A DNA stretch of 64,000 nt from Bimastos eiseni (GCA_959347315.1 OY365810.1:17472120-17536119), one strand, 5' to 3'. Shown: positions 47,901 to 59,999, numbered from the stretch's first letter. Made by a program: numbers and translations. Notes: generated by a model from the letters alone, not told the origin.

Positions 47901-50900
47901 ATGTTATCTCAAGCCAAGAATTCGGATACTCCAGAATCGATGTGGCAGAAGATCAAAGGCAATCAAAAGATAGAAACTCTGATTCCACTTCCACTCGACA
48001 CCCCCATCTATCCAGACAAAGTACGATTTGTGTGCATGTCAGACACCCACTGTAATGCAGAAGCTTTCACGGATCGGATACCAAATGGAAATGTTTTCCT
48101 GCATGCCGGTGATTTCACATACACTGGTAAAGTCGACGAAGTGGAACGATTTAACAAATTTTTAGGCAAGTTAAAAGTTCAACCATTGCTCACACACATC
48201 CTGTGGGAGTATAAAAATAGGTGATGATGTAATTTGTAATTGAACATTTATATAGCACCCTGTCAGAAGCAAACTAAACTAAACAGACATGTTCTTTGTG
48301 CCTATATGATGTTATTAAGAGCTGCTATGTCATTGATCAGTTAGTTCCAAAGTTGACATTGTCCTTGGTGTTACTCTGGACCAGGAGCTCACTTTTTTCC
48401 TCACATTCACCAACTCAACCGTACTTGCATTGTTGCTCTCTGGTTTTCTGCTATTGCGATGCTTTTCCCATTTTTTCAGGACCACCAGACTTGACTACTG
48501 CTGGAAGTGCCTCTGAGTAGTTCCCTAGGAGAGTTGCTATAATATAAATTCTCATAATGAATGAATGGATTGTCTGGACTGAACACGCATTTTAGGAATA
48601 AGAACACCGAGATGAAGTTTTTACTGAAAATGATTTAAAGAATTATTATTGATGTAGAAGGGTTCTAAAGAAACCAGTTTGGTAAATGTTGAGAGGTATA
48701 CTAGACCTATAATTTACTTATTATATATTATTAACTAGCTGGGGTACCCGGCGTTCGCCCAGGTGAAGAAGATTATGGGGGCACTTTGATTGAGGACAAA
48801 GTTGTGGGGAGGCATTCCTGTTCTTGCAGCATCTACAGCCTGTCATTCCTGACTGGCCTGAAGGGACTCTGCAGCCCTGCAGGAGGCTGCCTGTCTGACA
48901 GAATTCACCTTTCCTCAATCTAATCCCTCGTAAACTTTAATTCCTCTTCTCTTTCTCCGTCTTCTCTAATTTCTATTCACTCTTTGTTCTCACTCACCTT
49001 TTCCCAACTTTCTCCCCTTCCTCTGCTTTTCACCCTATCCTAACCGCTTCCTCCACCCACTCCATCCTCCTTTTTACACTCCTCACCCTCTTCTCATCAT
49101 CACCCTTGTCCTTTCCCCTACTCCATAATCCTTCCCTACGACTTCCTCCTCCTCCACCTCTTCCTCCTCTTCAACAATCCACCATCCCCTCTGCTGGGTA
49201 TTCGAGGTATTCCCCGAGCGATTGAGTGAATAGCTGTAAAAGTGTAAACGGAGAGACAGACACACACAGAATCTAGATATACATGTACATAAACAGTATT
49301 TATAGTACAGACCGATTGTGCAAACTTGACTTCACCGTAGCTTGCTCAGATGGACCATTTCTTCGAAAGTCTTTGCAATGTAATGTAATGTAAATTCATG
49401 AAAATTTCTCAGCGCCCACAAAAGCCACATGAGGGAGACCAGCTTAATCACCGGCGCTATACCAAATCAAGTCCGCAATAGCCAATCCTCTCGTTTCTTT
49501 CCGATGCCAGGTCAAATCCAGGAAGTTAAGCTCTGGTCAGGTAGTTCTGCTGTTGTGTGCAGTGTCAGATTAGGGTACTCTATTGTTCATGTATAAATAT
49601 ACACCTATACAAAGCAGACAGGCAGGCCACTCTATACGCCTATACAAAGCAGAGAGGCATGCAGACAGCTTGTGGCGCAGGTAAACGCTGGCAGGCTACG
49701 TGTACGAAGGAAACTTTGCTTTTATGGGTGTGTGAAGGTTCACCATAGGTTTTTGCCCAGGAGACGTGGAAGACGGCTTGAGCGGGCTTCAGGAACCCCC
49801 CTGGACTGCGTGTGTCTAGTCTTCCCCGAGCCAGCGATGTAGGTTTGGAGTGAATTGCTCTAAAACTGTGCAAATGCATCGACTGCCAAGGACACACAGA
49901 CAGACAGACAGACAGACAGAATCCGTCTTATATATACAGATGACAATAATGACATTTAAAACAATTTGGTTATTGTCAGTTGGAAGCTACGATAATTTGT
50001 GATTTGGTACAAAACAGCTATGAACAAATGCAAAATTGGATGAATCTGGTTTTGTTTGGAACAGCTCATAATATTATTATTGTTTGCATTGTTATTACTG
50101 TTGGAAGTTAGTGTTTTGTTTATTTATTTGTTTATTACCGAAATTTCATACCGCCCTTCTTCCAACATTTTTCGCTCAGAAGTGCATACACACGCCTCGA
50201 TAGCGTAACTGCAGTTGTACTGCAGAGCAAAGGTGCACAAAGGACTTGCTCAAGGTCCCTACACAGTGACTCCCCAGATGAGGGTTGAACCCGCTCGCTC
50301 AACACACTGAATGTTACGGGCTGACCGTTCTAACCAACCGGCCACTGTGCCACACCATATGATATATATATTTATAGTTTTAATCACTCATATCCTTCTA
50401 ATCACAGGTACGCTTCCCCACCAACACAAAATTGTCATCGCTGGCAACCACGAACTAACTTTTGACGAGAAGATTTTGCCAATGACTGGCCCCATAGCAG
50501 AAGATTTACACCTTTCAGAGGAGAAGCTGACATTCAGTCGTAATCACCTGAAGCAGAAGAATTTAAACCACATGAGCGATCTATTGACCAATTGCACTTT
50601 CCTGTTTGACACTGAAGCAACCGTCTATGGTCTACGAGTCTATGGCTCACCATGGTAAGTTGTGATGAGTACCTGCCAGAGTTTTAGAGACATTCTGTAA
50701 TATTGAGAAAACTAGTAAAGAATTGAAAGAAAAAATTTATTCTTATTCGGTAATTCTACTTAAGTAGTTGTTGTATTACAACTGATGATGGCCTAGAGAA
50801 TTGAAGTTTTTGATAGTTCTAGTGTATTATAAAATGATTGACTACACTGCATATGCCTGTATCCTTCAATTGCCTCACCAATTGCCAATTAGAAGAAAGA

Positions 50901-53900
50901 TGCATTAGACTATAATTAAATTTAGGCTCAATGTCTCATGTGCATTGTACTGAATTTCTGTTACTGATCAGCTAGACACTTAGTATAGGACCATTTTAAG
51001 TACCAATAAGAGTGCTGCGTTGTCATAATGTGTTGCAGGATGGTTCCATATCATGCCTGGCTTTTGCTCTTAACCAATTATACAGCTAAAATGAAGCAAT
51101 TAGCTCATTTCTTATTTGTTTATTTATTGGATTTGTAAAGCAAGGTAGCACTGAAATGTGTATCTGAGGCATGCATATTGATTTCCAAATTATTGAAATC
51201 CAAGGAGAAATAATGATTAATGAAAGGCAACCGTATTTATCTAACCAATACTTATTGTAGGCAGCCTGAATTTCATCATTGGGCATTTAATGTGAAGCGC
51301 GGAGATGACATCTTAAAGAAATGGGATCTCATTCCTGCTGGCATAGATGTCCTCATGACACATGGACCACCACTGGGTAAGATGTTGGAGAGAATAACTT
51401 TGTATAAAGTGACTCTAATAGTTTGTGTTTGAATAAAACTTTACTTCTCTTGCCTTAGTTACAAATTAGCCACTACAGTGTGAAAGTTTTATTATATGTT
51501 CAATCTTAGTGTAATGTAACAGAAATGTAATCTCTAAAACACTGATGTAATCTAAAAAACTGTCTATTTGTTATACTGAGGATGCATTAAGAAGTGCTAG
51601 ATCAAAATAGGTGCAAAAGATCCAAGTCTTTGAGTAAATATCAATGCCAGATCTGAATTCAGGAGTTGTGCCAGTTAGATTTAAGCAAATTTCAGAGGTT
51701 CTTAGAGGGCACTGTGTAATGTGCAAAATTTTTCAGAAAATATCTTAAATTTTTGTCTTTGGTGTCTGATGGTGTGGTTTGTCAAATTCTTTGTGTATAG
51801 GGCGAGGAGATTGGTGCAATGGAAAACGGCATGAAGGTTGCTTCGATTTGCTTAACACTATTCAGAAGCGTGTCCGACCCAAATTTCATGTTTTTGGACA
51901 TATACATGAAGGTAAAAAAGTCCGATCTTGTCTAGACACTAAACATGCTCTGGGATTTAATATAACTCTGTAGCCTATAGTCAACTGTGTTGTGAGAATT
52001 GATTAGTAAGTGAGAAATTAACTGCAGTTTTTATAACACCTTTATAAGGTACTCCTTTTTAGAAAAGATGTTGGAATTCTTTAAGAACAAATGAATGACT
52101 TAATTAGCACCTTTACATTATATTATATTAGTGGAGCTGGAAAATATGTGTAGGGTCGAACCAGTGATGCATTTGCATGCATTTGTCATGCATTTGCTGC
52201 CTCTTCATCCATTCAGCCAAATGAAACTGTAATATGTTGAAGAAGCCAAGTCAAAATCTAATGGATCTAGAAGTTATGCTGTGATTGTTGAGCAAGAGAA
52301 ACACCTTGACCTATCTATCAAACCTATTGCATCTAAAGTTTAGGCCTGAATGACTGAAGAACCAACAGAATACATGTAAGTGGGAGGTGATCTCCAAAGC
52401 TTTGGACCAACCATTGAGAACATAATTTATGAGAGGTAGGGCATAACTGGAAATCGCCTCTGACATTCGCCTCGGCCAAATATTGGACTATTAAGAAGTA
52501 TTCGCCTCGGCAAATATTAGACCTGCAAATAGCTAAAAAAACTTTTTTTGATAAAATAATTTTTTTTCTATTCAAATAATTAGGACTAACGGACTTACTT
52601 ATAAGTTATTGATTAATTAAACAAGAGCTTAATATTCCATTGAATTTTCTTAAAAATAAAGATGTTAATTTATATATTTTAATTTCTTTTGGTTGTATTC
52701 CCCAGGTGGCAACTAAATCAGTAATTTTCCCCCTTGGATTGGCTCCACCCACTTTCCCGTAAACATTAGAGAGTGAAGACGTCGTTGATAACTTCATATT
52801 TCAAATTTTATAACAAGGTTTTACATTTTTTTTCACAAATAAATTTATTAAATAATAAATATATTGTTATAGCTTAGAGTGTGACAATATGCTATATGAA
52901 GGATATTGCTATAGACTCTGCATTGACTATAGATAGTTCTAGGTAGCTGTGCGCATGGCAGGTTAACTACGCTTTGCCTACGGATGGTACTCGCCGAGTC
53001 GCTGGCCAGATTTGCCGCTACTATTCGGTTCGTACCCAGATCCGGCAAATAGTTCAAACGCTCTGATTCAATACTCTGTGGAAATTGTCTACTCGATTAT
53101 GCCCTAATGAGGGCCCATCACTGTCTGGAGCATGGCACTAGAGTCGGACTTTTAGTGGAGCTGGTTAAATATGTGTAGGTACAAACCAGTCTTTCTGCTG
53201 TTTGATAAGCTGGAAAAGTCACAGGCAGGCTTTCAAACAAATGTAGAACTCCCTTGATACATAGACTGCTTGGCATGCTCAAATGTGCAGTTATTTTTAT
53301 TATTCCCATTATGCCCAAGCTACCAATCACACCAGCATTTTGTGCTTTTGCCATGATGTTGCACACGACACTCGAAGAAAATAAATGATCTAAAATTGAC
53401 ATTTTTGTGCAGTGGATGTATTATTAGTTTATAGTTAATTAACATCATATTTTTGTGTAGGCACCCTTGTAAGGGCTAAGCAGGCTAAATTTCCAGGTAA
53501 GTAGGGTTGACCACTAGATTTAAGTTTGACAAAGATTACCTTACAGAGAGCAGTAATGTACTATGCAGTCTGTGTGAACTTTGCATCAAAATTTGTGTAA
53601 ATTCTTGTATAAAATGGATTATATAATACAGTTGCTGGTTGGTTTCACACCCTGTATTTATTGCACAATATTTCTTAATGAGATCTGAGAATGACATTTT
53701 GAGATTATTAATCCAGTATACACTTCGTCACCAACAATTGTTGTCCAGAACGAAGAAGAATACTAAGCTGGGATTCCCTGCACACTAAACTTACACCCAT
53801 CTGAGAATGATATTTTGAGTAGAGCTGTACCGATTAATCAGCCGATTATAGAGATATCTGAAGTATCGGATATCGGCAAGATAATCGGCGCCGATATTAA

Positions 53901-54903
53901 AAATAATTTTTTAATTTTATAATATTATTTTCAGTCTATAAAAGCAAAATGACGACACCAACATCACTGGGTCTGTGAAGGACGACTTTTTATTCTGTTT
54001 CCATATCGTGTCGTCGAGCCAATGGCTTCTTCAGACCAGTGGTGAGACCACCCAGTGTGCTAGTATAGACCATGGGAACGTGTCAACATAGGTGTCGTGC
54101 AGAGTGAGTCATAGTGCCTGCTTAAAGGCCAAGGAACGGCTGGCCAATTTAACAGAAATCGATGAATAAATATCGTGGAGGCATTCCTAATGAATACATG
54201 CTAGCTGCGAATCAGAACTCCCAGAACATTTCGGTCACCTGCGACTAGATGGGTGGCTGTGAATTGACCAGTCGTTCCTAGGCCTTTAATTACCCTGGGC
54301 ACAGTTTGACGGCAGGCGGTGTGTCTAACCTGTATTGCCTGCCTAGGATTAGTCCCAACTATATGCATACTTCTCCTACGGAGCAGTGTTTTGCTTGTAT
54401 CACAACAATAGGCAGTAGCAGTAGGTCTGTCTTTTGGAACCGGACATCTTGGGAAACACAATGAAATAATCGGCTAAATAATCAGCTAAATAATCAATTA
54501 TCGGCAAATGAATAATCGGCAATAATCAGTATCGATATAATCGGCAAAAAGTGATATCGGTAGGCCTACAGCTCTAATTTTTAGATTATTAATCCAGTAC
54601 ACATTTCATCACCAAAACTTGTTGTCCATGACGTTGACGAATACTAAGCTGGGATTCTTTGCACACTAAACTTACACCCATCTGAGAATGACATTTTTAG
54701 ATTATTATTTGCTCATAGAGACTTTAACCAGCATTGAATTTTATCCTGTTTCAGGAAGGGATGAAGGCGGTGGTTATTCAACAGACGGTGTCACAACTTT
54801 CATAAACGCATCGAATGTTGACATAAAATATAGACCTGTCAATCCTCCAATCATCTTTGATATTCCTCTTCCATCTGGAATCAGCAAATATGGACTCTTA
54901 TAA
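47901..54903 (+). CDS. Metallophosphoesterase, MPPED1/MPPED2-like, five exons
   Basis: Exons 47901-48165, 50408-50654, 51261-51376, 51801-51911 and 54755-54903 sum to 888 bp: 295 aa plus TAA, essentially the 294-aa size of MPPED2. The first ATG with continuous similarity is at 47901 (MLSQAKNSDTPESMWQKIKG). Metal-ligand motifs of class III phosphodiesterases are all present: FVCMSDTHCN, LHAGDFTYTG, KIVIAGNHELTF, LMTHGPPLG and FHVFGHIHEG. Family members hydrolyse cyclic nucleotide or aryl phosphodiesters with two metal ions. The GHIHE His is present here, whereas mammalian MPPED2 has Gly there. Intron 1 uses a GC donor (TTTTTAG|GCAAGT); the others are GT-AG. Intron phases fit at every junction. 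Introns hold SINE, LINE and two MITE copies. Confidence 0.95.
48297..48572 (+). pseudogene. CR1/L2-like LINE remnant with ATGA tail
   Basis: Reads VPKLTLSLG then VTLDQELTF in two adjacent frames and, farther on, TTRLDYCWKCL, the RT-thumb motifs of CR1/L2 elements with a large internal deletion. It ends CCTCTGAGTAGTTCCC... then TAATGAATGAATG, the same 3' end as 9167-9234. In MPPED intron 1. Confidence 0.65.
48736..49941 (+). repeat. Two copies of an interspersed repeat ending in a GACA run
   Basis: Begins AGCTGGGGTACCCGGCGTTC. Two related 3' ends are present, near 49200-49285 (CCCCGAGCGATTGAGTGAAT ... GACAGACACACACAGAAT) and 49825-49941 (CCCGAGCCAGCGA ... ACAGACAGACAGACAGAAT), each followed by a TATATACA-type tail. 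A C/T-rich block (48920-49180) lies between. The family is not identified; the layout suggests a retroelement inserted twice. Confidence 0.55.
50118..50357 (-). mobile_element. tRNA-derived SINE, full-length copy
   Basis: Minus strand: GTGTGGCACAGTGGCCGGTT head (A box), B box GGTTCAACCCT, body CCTTGAGCAAGTCCTT, 3' end AGAAGGGCGGTATGAAATTT and a tail of AATAAAC-type repeats. It ends about 50 bp before MPPED exon 2. Confidence 0.85.
52437..53106. mobile_element. hAT-type MITE family C, copy 2 (inverted)
   Basis: Ends TAGGGCATAACTGG and, inverted, TAGGGCATAATCGAG; homologous over its length to 41298-41979 in reverse orientation. Flanks ATGAGAGG/ATGAGGGC agree at 6 of 8 positions, an aged target duplication. 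In MPPED intron 4. Confidence 0.88.
53685..54708. repeat. 116-bp tandem duplication interrupted by a MITE
   Basis: Unit 1 is 53685-53800. Unit 2 is 53801-53819 plus 54585-54681 once the MITE and one target duplication are removed, again 116 bp. A third partial unit begins at 54682 (CTGAGAATGACATTTTTAG). In MPPED intron 4, next to exon 5. Confidence 0.9.
53820..54576. mobile_element. hAT-type MITE family B, complete copy
   Basis: Ends TAGAGCTGTACCGAT and, inverted, TAGAGCTGTAGGCCTACCGAT, flanked by ATTTTGAG/ATTTTTAG (7 of 8). The tandem copy 116 bp upstream still shows the unoccupied target ATTTTGAGATTATT. Subterminal arrays of CCGATTATT-type motifs flank a more GC-rich centre. 757 bp, no transposase. 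Confidence 0.92.
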
Positions 54904-56060
54904 ACTTTAATGATGTTTGGGTTTTGCTAATATTTAATCTATCTATATAATTACCTAAATCACGTGACCTACGTGTGTCTGTCACATTTAAGGCACCTGA
55001 TTGGACAGGGCATGATTGGAAAGCTCGAAAGTGTTGCTGCTGACCTACATAGGCTATTGTTTACGAGTTAGTTAGTTAAACATTGTGTCGGAGTACGTCC
55101 GATTCTAGTTTCAAAAACGTTTTATTCACGTCTCTGTAACTATATTTGCAGTTATTAAAATTAAATACATTGTGTAATGTAAGTATATTTGCAGTTATTA
55201 ACATGAAGTACACACTTATTGGATGAAACTCGATTTTGAATCGGTTGAATCGCCGTTACTAATATACGGGTGGTGTAAAAAAATGTTGTTCAGAGGGCGT
55301 TTCACAGGTAAAACGCTGAATTTTGTTGCCTTTGGAGCACAGTTTGCAGCAGCCTTTCTGTGCAATGGGAGGAATTGGGTTGATCGTGAGCTATTATATT
55401 TTCCGACCCGTGATTCTTCAAGTTAACAGCTAGTTGTTTTAATAATTTTTGACTTTTTTCCTAATGTTTTGTTTTTGTTTTGCTAATGTTTAGTTTATGT
55501 TTCACTAGTGTTTCTATTGTCTTTTGCTAATGCTTTTATGTTTTGCTGTTTTGTTTGTGTCTCACTAATGTTTTGTTTGCATTTTGCTAAGGTTTTGTTT
55601 GGATCATGCTAATATTTTGCTTTCTAGTGGGTCAGTTGTGTTTTGTTGGTGTTTTGCCATTTCATTTGTGTCTTGCTAATGATTCATTTATGTCTTGCTG
55701 TTTAGTTTATGTTTTGTATACACTTTTTTGATGTTTATTTGCAATTGTTTTGTTTGAGATTTGCTAATGTATTGTCATATGTATAGACTCATTTGCAGAT
55801 GGATTTTGTGATCATAGATATAGATACAAACTTATGATTTGTTAGTTTAATGACTTTACAAATATTTTAATCAAAAATTACTAGAGAATGGTCTGTTTGA
55901 CTTGTTTACAGGCTCATTTGGATTTTGAGATATTTGCTTGGATGCTAAGATTTGCACAATTGCTTATTTTAGTGTTTTATCTGCATTTATTTCCCTTGGG
56001 AATTGTTTTGGCTGTGTCGTTTGTTTTCTAACTTGCAATAAACTTTTTGACACGAAAGAC
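54904..56060 (+). other. 3' flank of the MPPED-like gene with degenerate T-rich repeat
   Basis: After the stop there is a repeat-like block (about 54939-55430) and then, at 55440-55740, many diverged copies of a 20-30 bp motif like GCTAATGTTTTGTTTGTGTT. An AATAAA at 56037-56042 could be the polyadenylation signal if the transcript extends this far. Confidence 0.5.
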
Positions 56061-56894
56061 TGATATGTGTTAGATTATTAGATTAATTAGTTAAGGCTTT
56101 GGGAAATTGTTAAGGATCAGGTTAATTTTTGAAGGCTTAGGTTATGCTACCCGATTGATCATGCTATAATAAGTAGGGCCTGTATCTACTGTTAATATAA
56201 TATTTGTACAAATACTCTAGTATTGATGTGTAACCATTTGGTCAATACATATTTGGCTGGTCCTTAGCATACTGGTAAAAATTCAAATTATAAAAGGTGA
56301 ATGCTTGACCCCCTCAAGTGGTTCATTTTTATGAATAACAAATATTTGAAAAGTTTTCTCAATATATTTTAATGTTTAGAGGTGGTTCAAATATAATAAA
56401 GTTTACTATAATTATATTTTAATGTCCATTGTTAGAGTATGCTATAACAAATGTCAATATCATGTATACACAATTATACACAGAAATCAGACAATGGGAC
56501 TTATATAATTGGACTTTAGCAAGAGAAGGGCGCATGAAGGGACTGGAGAACCTGACAGAAGGGGGGACGGGGGACAAAAACCCACCCAGACAAAAGCATG
56601 AATGTAAAGAAGCTGAAAAAATTTGTTTACTAAGCATGTTATCTCAGGGGTGCCACATTTGTTTTTTTGGTGAGAAGCTTTTCTATGTATTTTGTAATGG
56701 TAGGTAAAGTAGGCCTAAAACTGGTTAAGCCACATCCAAACATTATTCAATCAAGTTAATATTTGGCCTAAATTATTTTAAAATTCATTGGAACCAACTG
56801 AGAGGGCATTTAACATTTCAAAACTTCCAAAATAAGGGCCACCCTAATACATATGCATATTTTCGCTACTTTAACTACTCTACGCTGTGTTTAT

Positions 56895-57083
56895 GGGCTG
56901 CGGTGGTGTACTGATATGTTCTGTGCTTAGTAATCAGAGGGGTGCAGATTCTAATTTACCTCAAGTCACTGCACAGTGAATCTGGACAAATTGCTCACCC
57001 ATAATTGTCTGTGATGAAGGCAATGAAAAAACCACCTCACTCATCTCATCTGCGGGTGGCATAAAGCCAATTCACAAATTCAC
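56895..57083 (+). mobile_element. tRNA-derived SINE, different family
   Basis: Starts GGGCTGCGGTGGTGTACTGA (tRNA-like 5' end with A box), then AGTAATCAGAGG, a degenerate B box GGTGCAGATTC, and a body with CAAGTCACTGCACAG. It differs in sequence from the other SINE family here. Confidence 0.6.
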
Positions 57084-57519
57084 TAATTCTGCATTTAATA
57101 TGTTAGCATTACCTACTAGACTATTATTATTACTATTGCTGGTGACACTAATTAATTATATTGGTAGTAATGTGGTGTTGTACTGATATTACTATTATTA
57201 TTATTACTAGTATTCTTAGTAGTACCATTAAGTACTATCCCATTCTAATAAAGTAGCAAATACATGAATGAATAACGAAGAAAGATGGGTCGGTTATAAG
57301 CTAAAGGTATTTCTTTTCTACTGATGATTGTAACTGATATGCTTGTTTTGTGCAATAAACAATTAAATTAAATTCTATTTTTACAACCAAATGGCCACCA
57401 TTAGCTTTAAGAGTATCAAATTTCAAAATGTTTTGTTACTTCAATGTTTAGTAGAACTAAAACTACATTACTACATGGCTTTGCAATTCAGTAGTAGTTG
57501 AATACTTGCTTCATCATCA

Positions 57520-57718
57520 TCATGATTCATGGGCTGAAAAGCCCATAGGTGTCTACTGCACATTTGACCATTGTTCTCTATGCTCCTCTGTCTTAGGTTA
57601 GCTGTAATAAGTTATGTATATCGGTTCAACACCAGTCTTCAATGTCCTCTAGCCATTCTCTGCAAGGTCTTCCTCTTTTTCCCGTTCCCTCCATAATTCC
57701 TGTTATTACAATACTTGC
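57520..57718 (-). pseudogene. LINE C-terminal remnant
   Basis: On the minus strand: GIMEGTGKRGRPCREWLEDI, then DW, stop, and later FSP, matching the GKR-RGRP-REWLDDI tail common after RT in non-LTR elements. It ends in ATG/ATC triplet repeats. Dead copy. Confidence 0.6.
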
Positions 57719-58276
57719 TAGGTTTTGATATTATCATTATTATTATTAATATAAATAAACTTTATTGAAGTCTTAAACCACTTCTATCGGCACTGAAATA
57801 ATTGAGCAAATTTTGAATGATGACGACTTAACATGCTACCACTGGAATGGAAATTCCAAACTATTCAAAAATTACGAAGGGCACACATGCTTCCCAAAAG
57901 CCTCCCCTCCTCGTGGCTGTAGAGTCAAGGATGTATCATCTAGGAGTTACCAACTTAACAAGTTACCATGAAGGAATCGACACACGCCAACTGCGTCGAC
58001 GTAGGCGCACAAACTGCGTAGGGCATAACGCCACTGAACTAAATTTCCTGAACTATAAGAACTACGTCTCTTATTCAGCTACGTCTCTTATTCAGCCTAA
58101 ATGCAAATTGCTTAGTAAGCCTACTTCCGCGTACGCCTATTATCGTGATAAATCTCTGGTTGAAGGCAAATCGCCATGGGGCCTGTTTGCTATGTTTACT
58201 GAAGGATGAGCGAAAACGAAGTCCAAGGTAGGTCTTGCTTTCGAATTTGATCACTAAGCCTTGTCCTATATAATAT

Positions 58277-58280
58277 AGGC

Positions 58281-58370
<90 letters not shown>
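58277..58370. repeat. TA dinucleotide array
   Basis: Over 90 bp of alternating TA with one TAC interruption; the long Tyr/Ile open frame on the minus strand is an artefact. Confidence 0.97.
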
Positions 58371-58373
<3 letters not shown>

Positions 58374-58924
58374 AGTGATACATTTAAGTAGGCCTAAGGT
58401 TTAATTTAAGTCTTCTTTACAACATAAGCCATCGATGATCAATAGGACTCAATGTTAGACCTATAAGCATGATTAGTCAATTAGGCTATTACACGGATAT
58501 TAATTTTGTATGCCTACATTAAATTATGTAAAAGACAATAAATCACACAATCGGCCTAATATCGGTGGTGGATAAGTCGTTGGCTGATTTCTATAAACGA
58601 GGAACAATGACTATGATCGAGGGCTGAGCCGATATGATTGAAGTGCGTTTGGATGCTCGTTCAGGTTGATAAGTTTCTTCATGTAAGTCCAGCTGATCTT
58701 ATTCTGAATAAGCTCATTTACTGTTGCACGATTCTGAACTATTATCTTAATCTTCGAATTTGCCTATGAACCATATAATGCCAATTGAATGGGGTCATAT
58801 TATTTTGACATTCACAACCTACGACAAATTAGTGCTACTGAAATTTAGGTCACAAGTTGTATATAAACTAGACCTATAATAGCCTAGGTAGCGAATTGTA
58901 GACGTATGCCAGCGAATAGGAAAA

Positions 58925-59043
58925 CACGGACCTAAGGTTGTAAAACATTGGTCCAACGTTCCCAAACACTGACACAACGTTGTCAAACATTGACCTGACG
59001 TTGTCAGACCCAGCATTGAAAAACATTTACCTGACATTGTCAT
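58925..59043. repeat. Degenerate ~21-bp minisatellite
   Basis: Five to six diverged copies of a unit like GTTGTCAAACATTGACCTGAC. Confidence 0.7.
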
Positions 59044-59407
59044 TTGTTCGATTCTTATTACAGAAACACATTATTTAAGTGACAGATCTATTCTTTTATG
59101 TGTCGCATCTCATAGTGATCATGTGGAGTATTTTGTTCCGATGTTCCGCATCTGAGATCAGGATATATAGATCCAGCTGAATTTAATTACTAGCCATAGA
59201 CCTAAAAAGTGTATTTGGCTAATCTGCCTCATAACCGACTCCTTATCCACAGACCATCGTGTCCTCTGTCCTCCCTAATTAATTTCTACCAATCAGGTTC
59301 ATCTGTCGTGTCAGCCGCAGACGCCTCAAAAGATTCTTAATTTCGGTCAATATCCCGGTTACACGCTATTGTTCACTTGATATAATTTTGATTAGCTTTA
59401 ATGCTTT

Positions 59408-59408
<1 letters not shown>

Positions 59409-59453
<45 letters not shown>
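59409..59453. repeat. TA array at the LTR element insertion site
   Basis: Alternating TA directly abutting the LTR; the element appears to have inserted into it. The other flank is outside the window, so the target duplication cannot be verified. Confidence 0.9.
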
Positions 59454-59457
<4 letters not shown>

Positions 59458-59856
59458 ACGTCCCGGGTTATTAATGAAACTAGGGTATGATAAAATACCC
59501 TTTATTTTAACAGAAAAATAACTCGAACATTGAAGTCACGGTGAAAAGGTCCGCACCACAGCAGTTGCTTTCGGAAAACAAAACACGGAAACCACACGTA
59601 GACGCCCACAGCTAACGTGTACGAAACGTAAAGCCAACTCTGCCCAACGACAGCCAGAGGAATACAACTGGAGAGTTGACGGCTTAACTAAAACGACCAA
59701 CGGGGTCGGTACCGAACGTCAATCTCCCCGATTACTGTAAAAAAACCGATCTTAAATACTCCGTCTGACCACTCCTTTTTTTAACAGAATTAATGCCCCG
59801 TTCCAAAACGTTTTAAATACGCATGTATCCCCAGATCACAGATGGTACACATAACA
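59454..59856 (-). repeat. 3' LTR (403 bp)
   Basis: Plus-strand TGTTACGTCCC... to ...CACATAACA, with TGTTA/TAACA as the short terminal inverted repeat. It matches 63669-64000 with about six substitutions, a one-base A-run change and an extra ~19 bp near 59516. Confidence 0.92.
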
Positions 59857-59869
59857 TATCCCCATCCCT
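59857..59869 (-). other. Polypurine tract
   Basis: On the minus strand GGGATGGGGATA immediately precedes the 3' LTR, the expected plus-strand primer site. Confidence 0.75.
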
Positions 59870-59999
59870 GGAGCGAGAGTAAACCATGGGTTTACGACAA
59901 AAAAACGTAACGCATCTACCCATGAAGACAACACCGCAACCGAAAACCGACGAAGCTATAACAACCCACACCCCAACTTCGTCGAAGAACCGCGAACAT

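Larger units (their letters stand above)
56061..59453. other. Gene-poor interval rich in repeats
   Basis: Contains a SINE (56895-57083), ATT trinucleotide runs near 57122-57210, a LINE tail (57520-57718), TA arrays and a ~21-bp minisatellite. The open frame at about 57847-58209 includes an 18-bp direct duplication but no recognisable domain; I do not call it a gene. Confidence 0.5.

Noticed and set aside
55223..55426. 67-residue open frame after the MPPED-like gene
   Set aside because: It lies in a repeat-like block with no domain or homologue that I recognise.
58075..58383. 102-residue minus-strand open frame
   Set aside because: Half of it is a TA array, the rest has no recognisable domain, and there is no splice or family support.
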